DNA of 32,909 nucleotides from WAPX01 sp964622075. Lineage in GTDB: Archaea > Halobacteriota > Archaeoglobi > Archaeoglobales > Archaeoglobaceae. Of this stretch, positions 21,586-30,235 are shown in pieces. The stretch's first letter is position 1. Each line of letters begins with the position of its first letter. The DNA lies in NCBI GenBank assembly GCA_964622075.1, contig CAZUMR010000065.1, positions 1 to 32,909 of the forward strand, read 5' to 3'. Below the pieces are notes generated by a model, which worked only from the letters and a program-made list of their open reading frames with translations, had not been told where the DNA came from and made no database searches. Both the position numbers and the translations under genes were made by a program.

Positions 21586-24159
21586 ATGTCAGGAGAACTA
21601 AAATTTTTGCACCCCCTCGTGGCAGAGTGGTTCTCGTCAAAATACAGGGAGTTCTCTCCTCCCCAGAAGTTTGCGATAGCCGAGGTAGCCAGAGGTAGAA
21701 ATGTCCTCGTCTCCTCGCCAACTGGAAGCGGAAAAACACTTGCAGCTTTTCTCATGGCAATAAGCATGCTGATTGAGCTGGCTGAGAGAAAAGAACTTGA
21801 GGACAGAGTTTACGTCGTTTACGTTTCTCCACTCAGAGCTTTAAACAACGACATAAGAAGAAACCTTGAGGAGCCATTAAGGGAAATTTACGAGCTTGCA
21901 GAGGAAAAGGGAATTGAACTGCAGGATGTGAGATTAGCTGTCAGGACGGGTGATACTGATAGCAAAGAGAGAAGCAGGCAGCTAAGAAAACCACCACACA
22001 TCCTGATAACTACTCCCGAAACTCTTGCAATAGTCCTTTCGAGCCCGAAGTTCTCTGAAAAGCTCAGGAAAGTAAGGTACCTTATCGTCGATGAGGTGCA
22101 TGCACTCGCAGAGAACAAGCGAGGAGTTCACCTGACACTGTCTATGGAAAGGCTTGAAAATCTGCAGGAAGAAAAAATGATCAGAATAGGCCTGTCAGCT
22201 ACAATTGCTCCCTTAGATGAGGTAGCCGCATTTCTGGTTGGATATGATGTGGAAAGGGAAAGGCCGAGGGAATGTTCCACTGCAGACGTTACATTTGCAA
22301 AACCACTTGACATAAAGGTTATTTCTCCTGTAACTGACTTCTTTTCAACCACCGCAGAAGAAACAAGTGAGAAACTTTACGAAACGATAGCAGAACTCGT
22401 CAGAAAGTCAAAGACCACCCTGATCTTTACCAATACCAGAAGTGCCACCGAAAGGGTCGTTTTTCACCTGAAAAAGAGGTTAAAGGAGTGGGAGAACGCT
22501 ATAAAGGCCCATCACTCGTCTCTGTCAAGAGAGGTTAGGCTGGAGGTCGAGGAAGAGCTGAAAATGGGAAAACTGAAGTGCGTCGTTAGCTCCACAAGTC
22601 TTGAGCTTGGAATAGATATAGGGTACATCGACCTTGTAATTCTGATCGGTTCTCCAAAGAGCATAAACAGGGCTCTGCAGAGAATAGGCAGGAGTGGACA
22701 CAGATTGCATGAGGTGAGTGTTGGAAGAATTGTTGTGGTCGATCAGGACGATCTTGTGGAATGCACGGTTCTGGCCAGAGAGGCCATGGAAAGAAGGCTT
22801 GACAGAATAAGAATCCCCCAGAAACCGCTTGACGTTCTATGCCAGCATGTGGTTGGAATGGCCATAGAGAGAAAGTGGAAGATCGACGAAGCTTACAGAC
22901 TTGTAAGATCAGCATATCCATACAGAAATCTCACAAAAGAGGAGTTTCTGAGCGTTTTAAGGTATCTGGCCGGTGAATACAGAATACTTGAGGAAAAAAA
23001 CGTTTATGGAAAAATCTGGCTCGATGAAGACAGCGGGGAGTTTGGAAGGAGAGGCAGACTTGTCAGGCCCATTTACTACATGAATGTCGGGACAATACCT
23101 GATGAGGTCGCTATAAAGGTCGTTACGAAGGACGGAAAAGTTGTGGGGAAGGTCGAGGAAGAGTTCGCAGAGAGACTTGTGAGTGGTGATATTTTCGTCC
23201 TCGCCGGGAGAACTTTCAGGTTTTTGAGGTCGAGAGGTCTGCAGCTTGTGGTGGAAGAAGTTGAAGGTGAGAAACCAACGGTGCCAAGCTGGTTTTCTGA
23301 GCAGTTGCCTCTCAGCTATGATCTGGCAAACAGAATACAGAAGTTCAGAGGAATTGTGGAAAAAATGCTGGAGGTTTCAGAATCATCAAAAATAGACCCA
23401 TCGGACTTTCTATCTAAGGAGTACAACCTCGAAAAAGATGCATCGCTGGCAATAGTCAGGTACTTTGAAATGCAGAGAAGTTTCTCAGTAATACCTACGG
23501 ACAGGAAAGTTGTCGTTGAAGTTTTTGAAGATGAGGACGGCAGAGGGATAGTTTTTCACACGCTCGTTGGCAGAAGAGCAAACAATGCTCTGGCAAGAGT
23601 TTTTGCGTATAGAGCGGGAAAAATTACGGGAAAAAACGTTAGAATCGCTCTGAACGACAACGGATTCATGCTCAGAGCTGAACTGGATGATGAAGACATT
23701 GAAAAACTGTTTACTGCAGAGAATTTCAGAGAAGATCTCATTGCTTCTCTTGAGAAGACAGAAATTCTGAAAAGGAGATTTAGGCATGTAGCTGTCAGGA
23801 GTTTCATGATCCTCAGAAAGTACATGGGTAGAGAGAAGAGCGTCTGGAGGCAGCAACTCAACGCCGAAATGCTGTTAAAGCTGATAAAGGAGAAAATACC
23901 TGACTTTCCAGTTTTAAAGGAAACGTACAGGGAGATAGTTGAGGATGCCATGCACATCGATGAGGCGATAGACTTTTTAAATAGAGTGGAGAGTGGTGAA
24001 AAAGAAGTAGTGATAGTCCACCTTCCATCTCCAAGTCCGTTTTCGTTCAACATATACCTGATGGGAGACGAGGATGCCGTGCTTATGGAAGATAGAAAGA
24101 GAATACTTATGGAACTGCACGAAAAAGTTATGAGTTTGCAAACCTCGAAATCTGAGTAA
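21586..24159 (+). CDS. Lhr-type superfamily 2 ATP-dependent helicase
   Basis: The 857-residue enzyme has all SF2 helicase motifs: the FSPPQ Q-motif near 23-27, Walker A SPTGSGKT at 44-51, TPET, Walker B DEVH at 169-172, SAT (GLSATIAP), and motif VI QRIGRSGHR. The length and the region after the helicase core (winged helix and Lhr core, about 400-850) fit archaeal Lhr-like proteins. These unwind DNA or RNA-DNA duplexes and are linked to replication-coupled repair. It does not look like Hel308 (different motif IVa and C terminus). RtcB follows after 14 bases and is probably co-transcribed, which allows a role on RNA too. Confidence 0.92.
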   Translation: MSGELKFLHPLVAEWFSSKYREFSPPQKFAIAEVARGRNVLVSSPTGSGKTLAAFLMAISMLIELAERKELEDRVYVVYVSPLRALNNDIRRNLEEPLREIYELAEEKGIELQDVRLAVRTGDTDSKERSRQLRKPPHILITTPETLAIVLSSPKFSEKLRKVRYLIVDEVHALAENKRGVHLTLSMERLENLQEEKMIRIGLSATIAPLDEVAAFLVGYDVERERPRECSTADVTFAKPLDIKVISPVTDFFSTTAEETSEKLYETIAELVRKSKTTLIFTNTRSATERVVFHLKKRLKEWENAIKAHHSSLSREVRLEVEEELKMGKLKCVVSSTSLELGIDIGYIDLVILIGSPKSINRALQRIGRSGHRLHEVSVGRIVVVDQDDLVECTVLAREAMERRLDRIRIPQKPLDVLCQHVVGMAIERKWKIDEAYRLVRSAYPYRNLTKEEFLSVLRYLAGEYRILEEKNVYGKIWLDEDSGEFGRRGRLVRPIYYMNVGTIPDEVAIKVVTKDGKVVGKVEEEFAERLVSGDIFVLAGRTFRFLRSRGLQLVVEEVEGEKPTVPSWFSEQLPLSYDLANRIQKFRGIVEKMLEVSESSKIDPSDFLSKEYNLEKDASLAIVRYFEMQRSFSVIPTDRKVVVEVFEDEDGRGIVFHTLVGRRANNALARVFAYRAGKITGKNVRIALNDNGFMLRAELDDEDIEKLFTAENFREDLIASLEKTEILKRRFRHVAVRSFMILRKYMGREKSVWRQQLNAEMLLKLIKEKIPDFPVLKETYREIVEDAMHIDEAIDFLNRVESGEKEVVIVHLPSPSPFSFNIYLMGDEDAVLMEDRKRILMELHEKVMSLQTSKSE

Positions 24160-24173
24160 CTGGGGGTGATATC

Positions 24174-25622
24174 ATGGCAATGGAAAGTTTGCTCAGGAAG
24201 ATTACCGATTACAAATGGGAGTTACCCAGAAGTTACAAGCAGGGAATGAAGGTGCCCGCAATATTTTACATAAACAGAAAGCTTATGGAGATACTTGAGA
24301 GAGACGCAATAGAGCAGGCAGCTAATGTAGCCACAATGCCCGGAATTCAGGTTGCTTCCCTCGTTATGCCGGACGTTCACGTTGGCTATGGTTTTCCCAT
24401 AGGTGGTGTTGCGGCATTCGATGTGGAGGAGGGAGTCGTCAGCCCCGGAGGTGTTGGTTTCGACATAAACTGTGGTGTCAGGCTCCTCAGGAGCAATCTC
24501 AAAGTTGACGATGTAAGGCCTGTAATAAGAAAGCTGATAGACGAGCTGTTCGTGGCAGTCCCTTCAGGAGTTGGAAGTGAGGGAAGACTGAAATTAAGCG
24601 ACAGAGAACTTGATGAGGTCTTCGTTTCCGGGGTTGAATGGGCTATAGAGAATGGGTTTGGCAGTGAGGAGGACAGAATTTGCTGTGAAGAAAATGGTGC
24701 TCTTGACGGTGCGAGGCCGGAAGTTGTAAGCAAGAAGGCAAGGGACAGGGGGAGGACGCAGCTCGGCACTCTTGGGAGTGGAAACCACTTTTTAGAAGTC
24801 CAGTATGTGGCTGAGATATACGACGAAAAAGCTGCAAAGGTCATGGGTCTTGAAGAAGGCATGGTTACAGTGATGATTCACTGCGGAAGCAGGGGACTGG
24901 GACACCAGGTATGCTCCGATTTCCTTACAGTTCTCGACAGGGCTGTGAGAAAGTACGGGATAAAGTTACCGGACAGGCAGCTTGCCTGTGCACCGATAAA
25001 CAGCAGGGAGGGAAGGGATTACTTTGCCGGAATGGCCGCAAGTGCCAACTTTGCCTGGTGTAACAGGCACATAATTGCTCACTGGGTCAGAGAGACTTTT
25101 CAGAAAGTTTTCGACATGAGCGAGGACGATCTGGAAATGAGACTCGTTTACGATGTTGCACACAACATAGCGAAGTTTGAGAAGCACGAAGTTGACGGGA
25201 AGAGGAAACTTGTATGCGTTCACAGAAAGGGTGCAACGAGAGCTTTTGGGCCGAATACAAAAGAAATACCGGAGAAATACAGGAAAATTGGTCAGCCAGT
25301 ACTGATCCCCGGTTCAATGGGTACTCCAAGCTATGTGCTCGTGGGAACTGAAAAAGCAATGAAGGAGAGTTTTGGATCAACGTGCCACGGAAGTGGCAGG
25401 GTTATGAGCAGGGCTGCTGCCAAGAGGAAGCTCAGAGGTAATGCCGTAAAGCAGAAGCTTGAAAAGAGGGGGATTTACGTTAGAGCTACTCATGGAGCTC
25501 TTTTAGCTGAGGAGGCACCAGAGGCCTACAAGAGGAGCGATGATGTCGTTGATGTTGTCCACAGGGCTGGGCTTTCAAGGCTTGTAGCCAAATTGCTGCC
25601 ACTTGGTGTTGCCAAGGGGTAG
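24174..25622 (+). CDS. rtcB: RNA-splicing ligase RtcB
   Basis: The 482-residue protein is the GTP-dependent RNA ligase that joins tRNA halves after intron removal and repairs 2',3'-cyclic phosphate ends. Metal ligands are visible in GVGFDINCGVR (D97, C100) and in HCGSRGLGHQ. The histidine that carries GMP is expected at 405 in TCHGSGR, matching His404 of the Pyrococcus enzyme, and YVRATHGALLAEEAPEAYK is intact. The length is normal and no intein is present, although RtcB genes are a common intein site. GGGGGTGAT lies just before the ATG. Archease, its usual partner, is not in the window. Confidence 0.97.
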   Translation: MAMESLLRKITDYKWELPRSYKQGMKVPAIFYINRKLMEILERDAIEQAANVATMPGIQVASLVMPDVHVGYGFPIGGVAAFDVEEGVVSPGGVGFDINCGVRLLRSNLKVDDVRPVIRKLIDELFVAVPSGVGSEGRLKLSDRELDEVFVSGVEWAIENGFGSEEDRICCEENGALDGARPEVVSKKARDRGRTQLGTLGSGNHFLEVQYVAEIYDEKAAKVMGLEEGMVTVMIHCGSRGLGHQVCSDFLTVLDRAVRKYGIKLPDRQLACAPINSREGRDYFAGMAASANFAWCNRHIIAHWVRETFQKVFDMSEDDLEMRLVYDVAHNIAKFEKHEVDGKRKLVCVHRKGATRAFGPNTKEIPEKYRKIGQPVLIPGSMGTPSYVLVGTEKAMKESFGSTCHGSGRVMSRAAAKRKLRGNAVKQKLEKRGIYVRATHGALLAEEAPEAYKRSDDVVDVVHRAGLSRLVAKLLPLGVAKG

Positions 25623-25800
25623 TTTTCCTGTTTTTTGTTTAGTTTTTTGCTTTAGTTTGGTATTTATTAGAGCCAGATTAGATTTTAGATTTTAATATTC
25701 AATAATCATTAACCTGACCTGATACCACTGCAATAACAACAAAAAAAATAACTCAAAGAAACCACTAACTCTTTCAACCCTTCAAATCCTCAAAAACTCG
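25623..25800 (+). terminator. T-rich terminator after rtcB, then AT-rich spacer
   Basis: Just after the rtcB stop, T-runs repeat (TTTTTTGTTTAG then TTTTTTGCTTTAG, 25631-25654), a typical archaeal U-rich terminator. The rest up to 25800 has AGATT repeats and a run of eight or more As near 25741, with no gene. No TATA box is obvious at leaderless distance from the next ATG. Confidence 0.55.
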
Positions 25801-26685
25801 ATGAAACTCTTCAGATTGTTTACAATCGGCGCAGGGGGTGGAGGCGATGTCCTCAGCGCCTACGTTGTTGGAAAGCTGCTTGAATCCGAGAAAAACGCAG
25901 ATTTCATCTGCGGTGGTGTTGTGTGGGAGAGATTCAGAATAGATAGAAAACCGGGACCAAGGAGAATAGATGAAATAGAAAATGCAAGAAGAATAAACGA
26001 GTGCCTGTGCTGGATGAGGGGAGCAAGAATTGGAAATATTACCCCAGCTGTTGCGGAGGTTGCAGAGATCGCTGGAGATGCCGTTGGAGTTGACATAACT
26101 CAACCAAACAAACTATCAAAAGCAATAGGCGAATTCTGCATGCAAAATAACCTGACACCTGTTGGCGTTGATGCTGGAGGGGATATACTTGCAAGGGGTG
26201 GAGAAAGGGGAGTTGTAAGCCCGCTGTGTGACTCCATAATGCTATCAGCACTTGCAGAGCTGAAAGCCCCACTCGCAATTGCTGGATTCGGGAGCGACTG
26301 TGAGCTCAGTAAAAACGAGCTTGAAAGGTACCTCAGCGAAATAGCAGAGCGTGATGGTCTGATAGGAGCATACTTAATACCAAAACAGCTTGCGGAAGAT
26401 GTGATAAAGAAAGCTGAAAGGGTAAAAACTCAGGCGTCAAAAATACCGCTGCTTGCTGCAAAAGGCTACTTTGGGGACTACCAGTCATGGGATAGCGTTA
26501 TCTCGGTTTCCATCCTGAACGCTCTTGTATTTTTCGTTCGATCGGAAGTTGTTTATGAGTTAAACCCCATGGCAAAAGCTGTCAGGGGGTGTAAGAGCAT
26601 AGAAGAGGCCAATGAAGCTTTACACAGTCTTGGAATAAAAACAGAACTCGACATTGAACTTGAACTTTCCGGCACTCTCAAATGA
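25801..26685 (+). CDS. DUF1152 family protein of unknown function
   Basis: The 294-residue protein matches DUF1152. It has a glycine-rich nucleotide-binding-like N terminus (TIGAGGGGDVLSA, 8-20), GVDAGGDIL at 122-130 with two aspartates, a GFGSDCE segment, and a C-terminal SWDSVISVSILNALVFF region. The family is found mainly in archaea and some bacteria and has no established activity. The motifs suggest a Rossmann-like enzyme acting on a nucleotide-type substrate, which is inference only. The ATG lacks a ribosome-binding site. It is the only gene between the rtcB terminator and a convergent membrane-protein gene. Confidence 0.82.
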   Translation: MKLFRLFTIGAGGGGDVLSAYVVGKLLESEKNADFICGGVVWERFRIDRKPGPRRIDEIENARRINECLCWMRGARIGNITPAVAEVAEIAGDAVGVDITQPNKLSKAIGEFCMQNNLTPVGVDAGGDILARGGERGVVSPLCDSIMLSALAELKAPLAIAGFGSDCELSKNELERYLSEIAERDGLIGAYLIPKQLAEDVIKKAERVKTQASKIPLLAAKGYFGDYQSWDSVISVSILNALVFFVRSEVVYELNPMAKAVRGCKSIEEANEALHSLGIKTELDIELELSGTLK

Positions 26686-26781
26686 TGCTATCTGGCAGTT
26701 GTGCCTTTAAAATCCTTTTAAAATTTAAAATCGGAAGTTTTGTAACATAGTTACTGCATTCAACCTTCTGAATAAGCCGGG

Positions 26782-26815
26782 CATCGTGTGATTTGAAACA
26801 TCGTGGGATTTGAAA
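26782..26815. repeat. 17-bp tandem direct repeat in a convergent gap
   Basis: CATCGTGTGATTTGAAA (26782-26798) is followed directly by CATCGTGGGATTTGAAA (26799-26815), with one mismatch. It lies between the stop codons of two convergent genes (26686-26849). The same gap also has CTTTAAAATC-type AT repeats near 26704-26731 that may act as terminators. Confidence 0.7.
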
Positions 26816-26849
26816 ATCAGAGAATGTGAATAATTCTACAAAAAAAGTT

Positions 26850-27698
26850 TCAGGAAAGTTCTTCAAGGAGAAGCTCCTCAAAAACCCTGTGCTCCTTAAA
26901 ATGCCTGTTGGGGTCAGAGAAGAGAGTGTACATCCAGTATATCCAGAATATGCCCACTGTAATAGCTGATAGCAGGAAGTACATTACCGTATCCCTGTCA
27001 GGATATTCAAAATTTACGAGCTGAAGTTTGGGGAATTTGCTGCTCAGGCACTTCAAAATCAGTTCTTCATACCTCTCGTGCCTGTAGTAGTCTCTTGTGA
27101 GGAAGTGGAAGATGTAAGGTTTCGCAAATGCGTTTATAACTGGCAGAACGCTGAGAACAACCCATCCGGCAACGTTTCTTGTGCCCGTATCGATTTCGCA
27201 CCTCTTAGCAATCTCCCTGATTCTCCACGAAATTTCTCTGTAATCCCCGCCCATGCTTTCCAGATAGTCTGCAAGAGCATTGTATAGTTCAGCAGTCCTC
27301 TTGAAATGTTTGTTTCTTCTTGAAATTAAATTAATATATACGTATATCATCACGATTAAGAGAGCAGCAGACGCTATTCCTGCAAGAACATAGTAAAGGT
27401 GTGCATGGTTTACATAAAATCCGTAACTCCTGTAACTTTCAAGTCCGTATCCTACTTTTCTGCTTATGAAGTACCCTTCAAATCCGCTTTCAAGCTTCGC
27501 CCAGTCGTAAGCAAGAAAGGCTACTGTCGTTAAAAAGTCGAGAAACAGTATTACTGCAATCCACCACGGACTTAAAATTCTGTCCTCAGTCTCACCCCTC
27601 TTTACAATTTCCTTCAGAGTTTTCAGTTTTGACTGTCCATCATAGTCCGGTTCCCTATCCACGACCTCATCAGTGTTTGAGTCAAAACCAGCGTCCAT
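26850..27698 (-). CDS. DUF4234-like membrane protein
   Basis: The 282-residue protein has a charged cytoplasmic-like N terminus (1-40) and about four membrane segments (near 43-63, 101-126, 178-196 and 240-262). The last one reads AITVGIFWIYWMYTLF, the pattern typical of DUF4234 and related small membrane domains. Between the second and third segments is a basic helical region (KHFKRTAELYNALADYLES). Function is unknown. A TATA-like TTTAAATA (minus strand, 27720-27727) is centred 25-26 bases before the ATG, so the mRNA is probably leaderless and separate from the TIP49 gene upstream. Confidence 0.72.
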   Translation of the reverse strand: MDAGFDSNTDEVVDREPDYDGQSKLKTLKEIVKRGETEDRILSPWWIAVILFLDFLTTVAFLAYDWAKLESGFEGYFISRKVGYGLESYRSYGFYVNHAHLYYVLAGIASAALLIVMIYVYINLISRRNKHFKRTAELYNALADYLESMGGDYREISWRIREIAKRCEIDTGTRNVAGWVVLSVLPVINAFAKPYIFHFLTRDYYRHERYEELILKCLSSKFPKLQLVNFEYPDRDTVMYFLLSAITVGIFWIYWMYTLFSDPNRHFKEHRVFEELLLEELS

Positions 27699-27719
27699 AA
27701 CGAAAAGGGATTTTAAAAC

Positions 27720-27727
27720 TATTTAAA
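27720..27727 (-). promoter_or_regulatory. TATA-like box for the DUF4234-like gene
   Basis: It reads TTTAAATA on the minus strand, centred 25-26 bases before the ATG at 27698. No ribosome-binding site precedes that ATG. Confidence 0.5.
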
Positions 27728-27776
27728 AATTGTCGAAATAATTTGGGTAAAAATAAATTTATATTTACAATTAAAA

Positions 27777-29120
27777 TTACATCGAGAGCATTTTCTCCTC
27801 CCACTTCTTCAGATAGCTTGAGCTCTGATTTACGTCTGCAAACAGCTCTGCAGCCCTTTCAACATCCTCGAGAGATACGCTCTTCGCATTCCTGAGCTTC
27901 GAGAATTCGTATGCAGGGGCAAGAAGCTGGACAGCGTATCTAAGGCTGTTCTTTACTCCCAGCTCAGTGAGCTTCTCAAGAGCTTCCTTTTCAAGAACTA
28001 TACCCGATTCACTTGCCCTGATTTCGAGAATTACCCTTATCTCATCCTCTCCATAGGGTTCGGTGGTTATTATGAGCAATCTGTCAAGCAGGTCAAGAGG
28101 AATTCCGTGTGGTGCTACTATATCCGTTCCCCTGATTTTCGCAAATCCCCTGTTTGAAGCAAGGATAATTATAGGTGCCATCTCAGACTCCATTGCCCTA
28201 TTCATGAACGTAAACAGCTCAATATCCATAAGGTGAGTTTCGTCTATGAAGAGAACTCCCGGAACGAGTTCTGCTCTCCCCTCCTCAACCCACCTCTTAA
28301 CTCTCTCATCAACAGCATTTCTCACCTCGTTATCTATCTCTCTGCTCGTTGAGAACATGAAGAGCAGTGAACCACTCCTTGCGTTTGCTTCATCCAGATC
28401 ATGCAGGGTGACAACATAGGTAAATTCCTTCTCTTTCTCAACACTGCCAGATGGAACCTCAACAACTTCCTCTCCACCTATATCGTACTTCTTCTCAGCT
28501 TTTTCACTTCTGCCAAGTCTGGCAACTCTGCCGGTCTCTTTATCAATAACTATCACATCCCCAACCTCTATTCCCTGATACATGAATGCCATAGCAAGCC
28601 TTCCGGAGATCGTAAACGTCCTTCTGTCGTCTTTGGTTGCAAGAGTCAGGGTTGCCGATTCGGGTATCTTTTGAGTTGGATTGTAGGGATTTGGAACCAT
28701 GTTGTAGTCAAGTCCAACAACCTCTCCTTCAAGCACCTCTCTTCTTTCCTTTATTCTAACACCAATTGCCTTCCTTATTGTCTGTATGAGTGCTTCAGTC
28801 TTTTTCATTTCCGTACTGTAAAACTCACTTGCAGAAACGTGTACGAATGGTATATCCCTGCCAAGTTCCTTGCTTATTGCCACCGCTATCGCTGTTTTTC
28901 CTGTGCCGGGTGGCCCCGCTATCAGTATACCCCTGCCAGCCATCTTTCCGGCTTTTATCATCCTGACTATTACTCCTGCAGCCTCTCTTGCCTTTTTCTG
29001 CCCAACAAGCCCGTCAGCCACAGGTTTGGCTCTCAGATTCTCATCAAGTCCAAGCCCTCTTATGTGTGAGTGAGCACCCACCCTTTCAAACCTTGTAATC
29101 TCCCTGATCTCACTTGCCAC
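27777..29120 (-). CDS. RuvB-like AAA+ ATPase (archaeal TIP49/RuvBL)
   Basis: The 447-residue protein is the archaeal homologue of eukaryotic RuvBL1/RuvBL2. It shows HSHIRGLGLDE near the N terminus, Walker A GPPGTGKT at 69-76, a beta-rich OB-type insertion (about 125-240), Walker B LFIDETH with D293 and E294, and sensor-1 ASNRG. Eukaryotic relatives act in chromatin remodelling, snoRNP assembly and TOR-like complexes; the archaeal role is largely open. The start is the GTG at 29120, preceded at ideal distance by GGAGGTGAT. A TATA-like CTTTATATT lies around 29157-29165. The gene is divergent from dph2. Confidence 0.94.
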   Translation of the reverse strand: MASEIREITRFERVGAHSHIRGLGLDENLRAKPVADGLVGQKKAREAAGVIVRMIKAGKMAGRGILIAGPPGTGKTAIAVAISKELGRDIPFVHVSASEFYSTEMKKTEALIQTIRKAIGVRIKERREVLEGEVVGLDYNMVPNPYNPTQKIPESATLTLATKDDRRTFTISGRLAMAFMYQGIEVGDVIVIDKETGRVARLGRSEKAEKKYDIGGEEVVEVPSGSVEKEKEFTYVVTLHDLDEANARSGSLLFMFSTSREIDNEVRNAVDERVKRWVEEGRAELVPGVLFIDETHLMDIELFTFMNRAMESEMAPIIILASNRGFAKIRGTDIVAPHGIPLDLLDRLLIITTEPYGEDEIRVILEIRASESGIVLEKEALEKLTELGVKNSLRYAVQLLAPAYEFSKLRNAKSVSLEDVERAAELFADVNQSSSYLKKWEEKMLSM

Positions 29121-29180
29121 AATATCACCTCCAGATTTCAGTGGATTTGTAGTTCAATATAAAGATTTTCCAGCGAAAGT

Positions 29181-29192
29181 GGTAAATTTACC
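29181..29192 (+). promoter_or_regulatory. Palindromic TATA element for dph2
   Basis: GGTAAATTTACC is a perfect 12-base palindrome whose core TAAATTTA is centred 26-27 bases before the dph2 ATG (29213). It can serve as a TATA box for a leaderless dph2 mRNA and may also bind a dimeric regulator. It lies in the 92-base divergent gap shared with the TIP49 gene. Confidence 0.5.
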
Positions 29193-29212
29193 GGCTGTAA
29201 GATGAGAGAGGT

Positions 29213-30172
29213 ATGTTCGAAAAAGCCATGGAAATTGCTCTATCCATAGCAAAGAAAAGGAACGTTAAAATTGCGGGGATTCAGCTTCCTGACGGGCTGA
29301 AAGTTTACTCTGCAGATATAGCTGAAAGATTTGAAAAGGAGGGTATAACAGCGATAATTTCAGGAAGGGCAAGCTACGGTTCATGCGATATTGACGAGGA
29401 GTTAATGAAAGAGGCTGACGTTCTCTTCCACTTTGCTCATGAGCCAGTTGAAGAGGTGAGTGATAGGGTTGTCTTCATACCCTATAGGTACGACTATGAT
29501 GTCGGTGCAATTTTGGACATGGCAAGTGAGATAGATGAGCACAAGCTCTCCCTGATAGCAACATCCCAGTACATTCACAAACTGGATGAGCTGAAGAGAG
29601 AACTTGAAAAGGCCGGATATTATGTGTCTTTAAAAAAAGGTTCGAAAAGGATTAGCAAAAAGGGGCTAGTCCTTGGATGCAATTTTACGTCGATAGATAA
29701 GAGAGCTGAGGCTGTCGTGTTCATAGGAGATGGGGCATTCCATCCGAGGGGTGCGGCAATATATTCAGGTAAAAAGGTTTATGCAATATCCCCTCTTGAG
29801 AGAAAACTCAAAACTTTTGGTGAGAAGGAAGTTCAGGATTTTCTTAAAAGGAGGTTTGCCCTGATAGCCAAGGCCATGGACTGTGAAGTCTTCTGTGTTC
29901 TCGCAAGCTCGAAAAGGGGTCAGAAGAGGTTGAAGCTTGCCATGAATATAAGCAGAGAACTGAGCATTGCTGGCAAAAAAAGCTACCTTGTTTACTTCGA
30001 CGAGGTAAACCCAGAAAACTTTCCTCACGACTGCCTCATCAATACCGCCTGTCCAAGAATAGCTTACGACGACTGGAAAAGGTTTGGCTGTCCTGTCCTT
30101 TCCCCTCAGGAAGCTGAGATTCTGACGGGTAAGAGGAGCTGGGAAAGCTACGAAATGGACACAATCTTTTAA
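29213..30172 (+). CDS. dph2: 2-(3-amino-3-carboxypropyl)histidine synthase (diphthamide synthesis)
   Basis: The 319-residue enzyme is archaeal Dph2, an unusual radical-SAM-like [4Fe-4S] protein. It transfers the 3-amino-3-carboxypropyl group of SAM to a histidine of translation elongation factor 2, the first step of diphthamide formation. The three cluster cysteines are well placed: C58 (YGSCD), C156 (LGCNF) and C280 (NTACPRIAYDD), closely matching their spacing in the Pyrococcus enzyme. IQLPDGLK near the N terminus is also diagnostic. The start fits a TATA-like palindrome at leaderless distance; a weak GAGAGG lies just before the ATG. Confidence 0.96.
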   Translation: MFEKAMEIALSIAKKRNVKIAGIQLPDGLKVYSADIAERFEKEGITAIISGRASYGSCDIDEELMKEADVLFHFAHEPVEEVSDRVVFIPYRYDYDVGAILDMASEIDEHKLSLIATSQYIHKLDELKRELEKAGYYVSLKKGSKRISKKGLVLGCNFTSIDKRAEAVVFIGDGAFHPRGAAIYSGKKVYAISPLERKLKTFGEKEVQDFLKRRFALIAKAMDCEVFCVLASSKRGQKRLKLAMNISRELSIAGKKSYLVYFDEVNPENFPHDCLINTACPRIAYDDWKRFGCPVLSPQEAEILTGKRSWESYEMDTIF

Positions 30173-30194
30173 TTTCTAAGGTGTTATGGAAAGA

Positions 30195-30228
30195 CTTAAA
30201 TCCGAAGAAACAAATTCTCAGCGGGTGA
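30195..30228 (+). promoter_or_regulatory. Promoter and ribosome-binding site of the CetZ-like gene
   Basis: CTTAAATC (30195-30202) could act as a TATA box, placing the transcript start near 30224, right at the ribosome-binding site GGGTGA (30223-30228) eight bases before the ATG. The CetZ-like gene may therefore be transcribed separately from dph2, 63 bases upstream. Confidence 0.4.
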
Positions 30229-30235
30229 GTAAATA

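Noticed and set aside
26678..26881. Minus-strand frame (67 codons) in the DUF1152/DUF4234 gap
   Set aside because: It starts inside the DUF4234-like gene in another frame and covers a tandem repeat; no ribosome-binding site.
28401..29069. Plus-strand open frame (222 codons) opposite the TIP49 gene
   Set aside because: Shadow of a well-conserved AAA+ gene; no ribosome-binding site, no domain.
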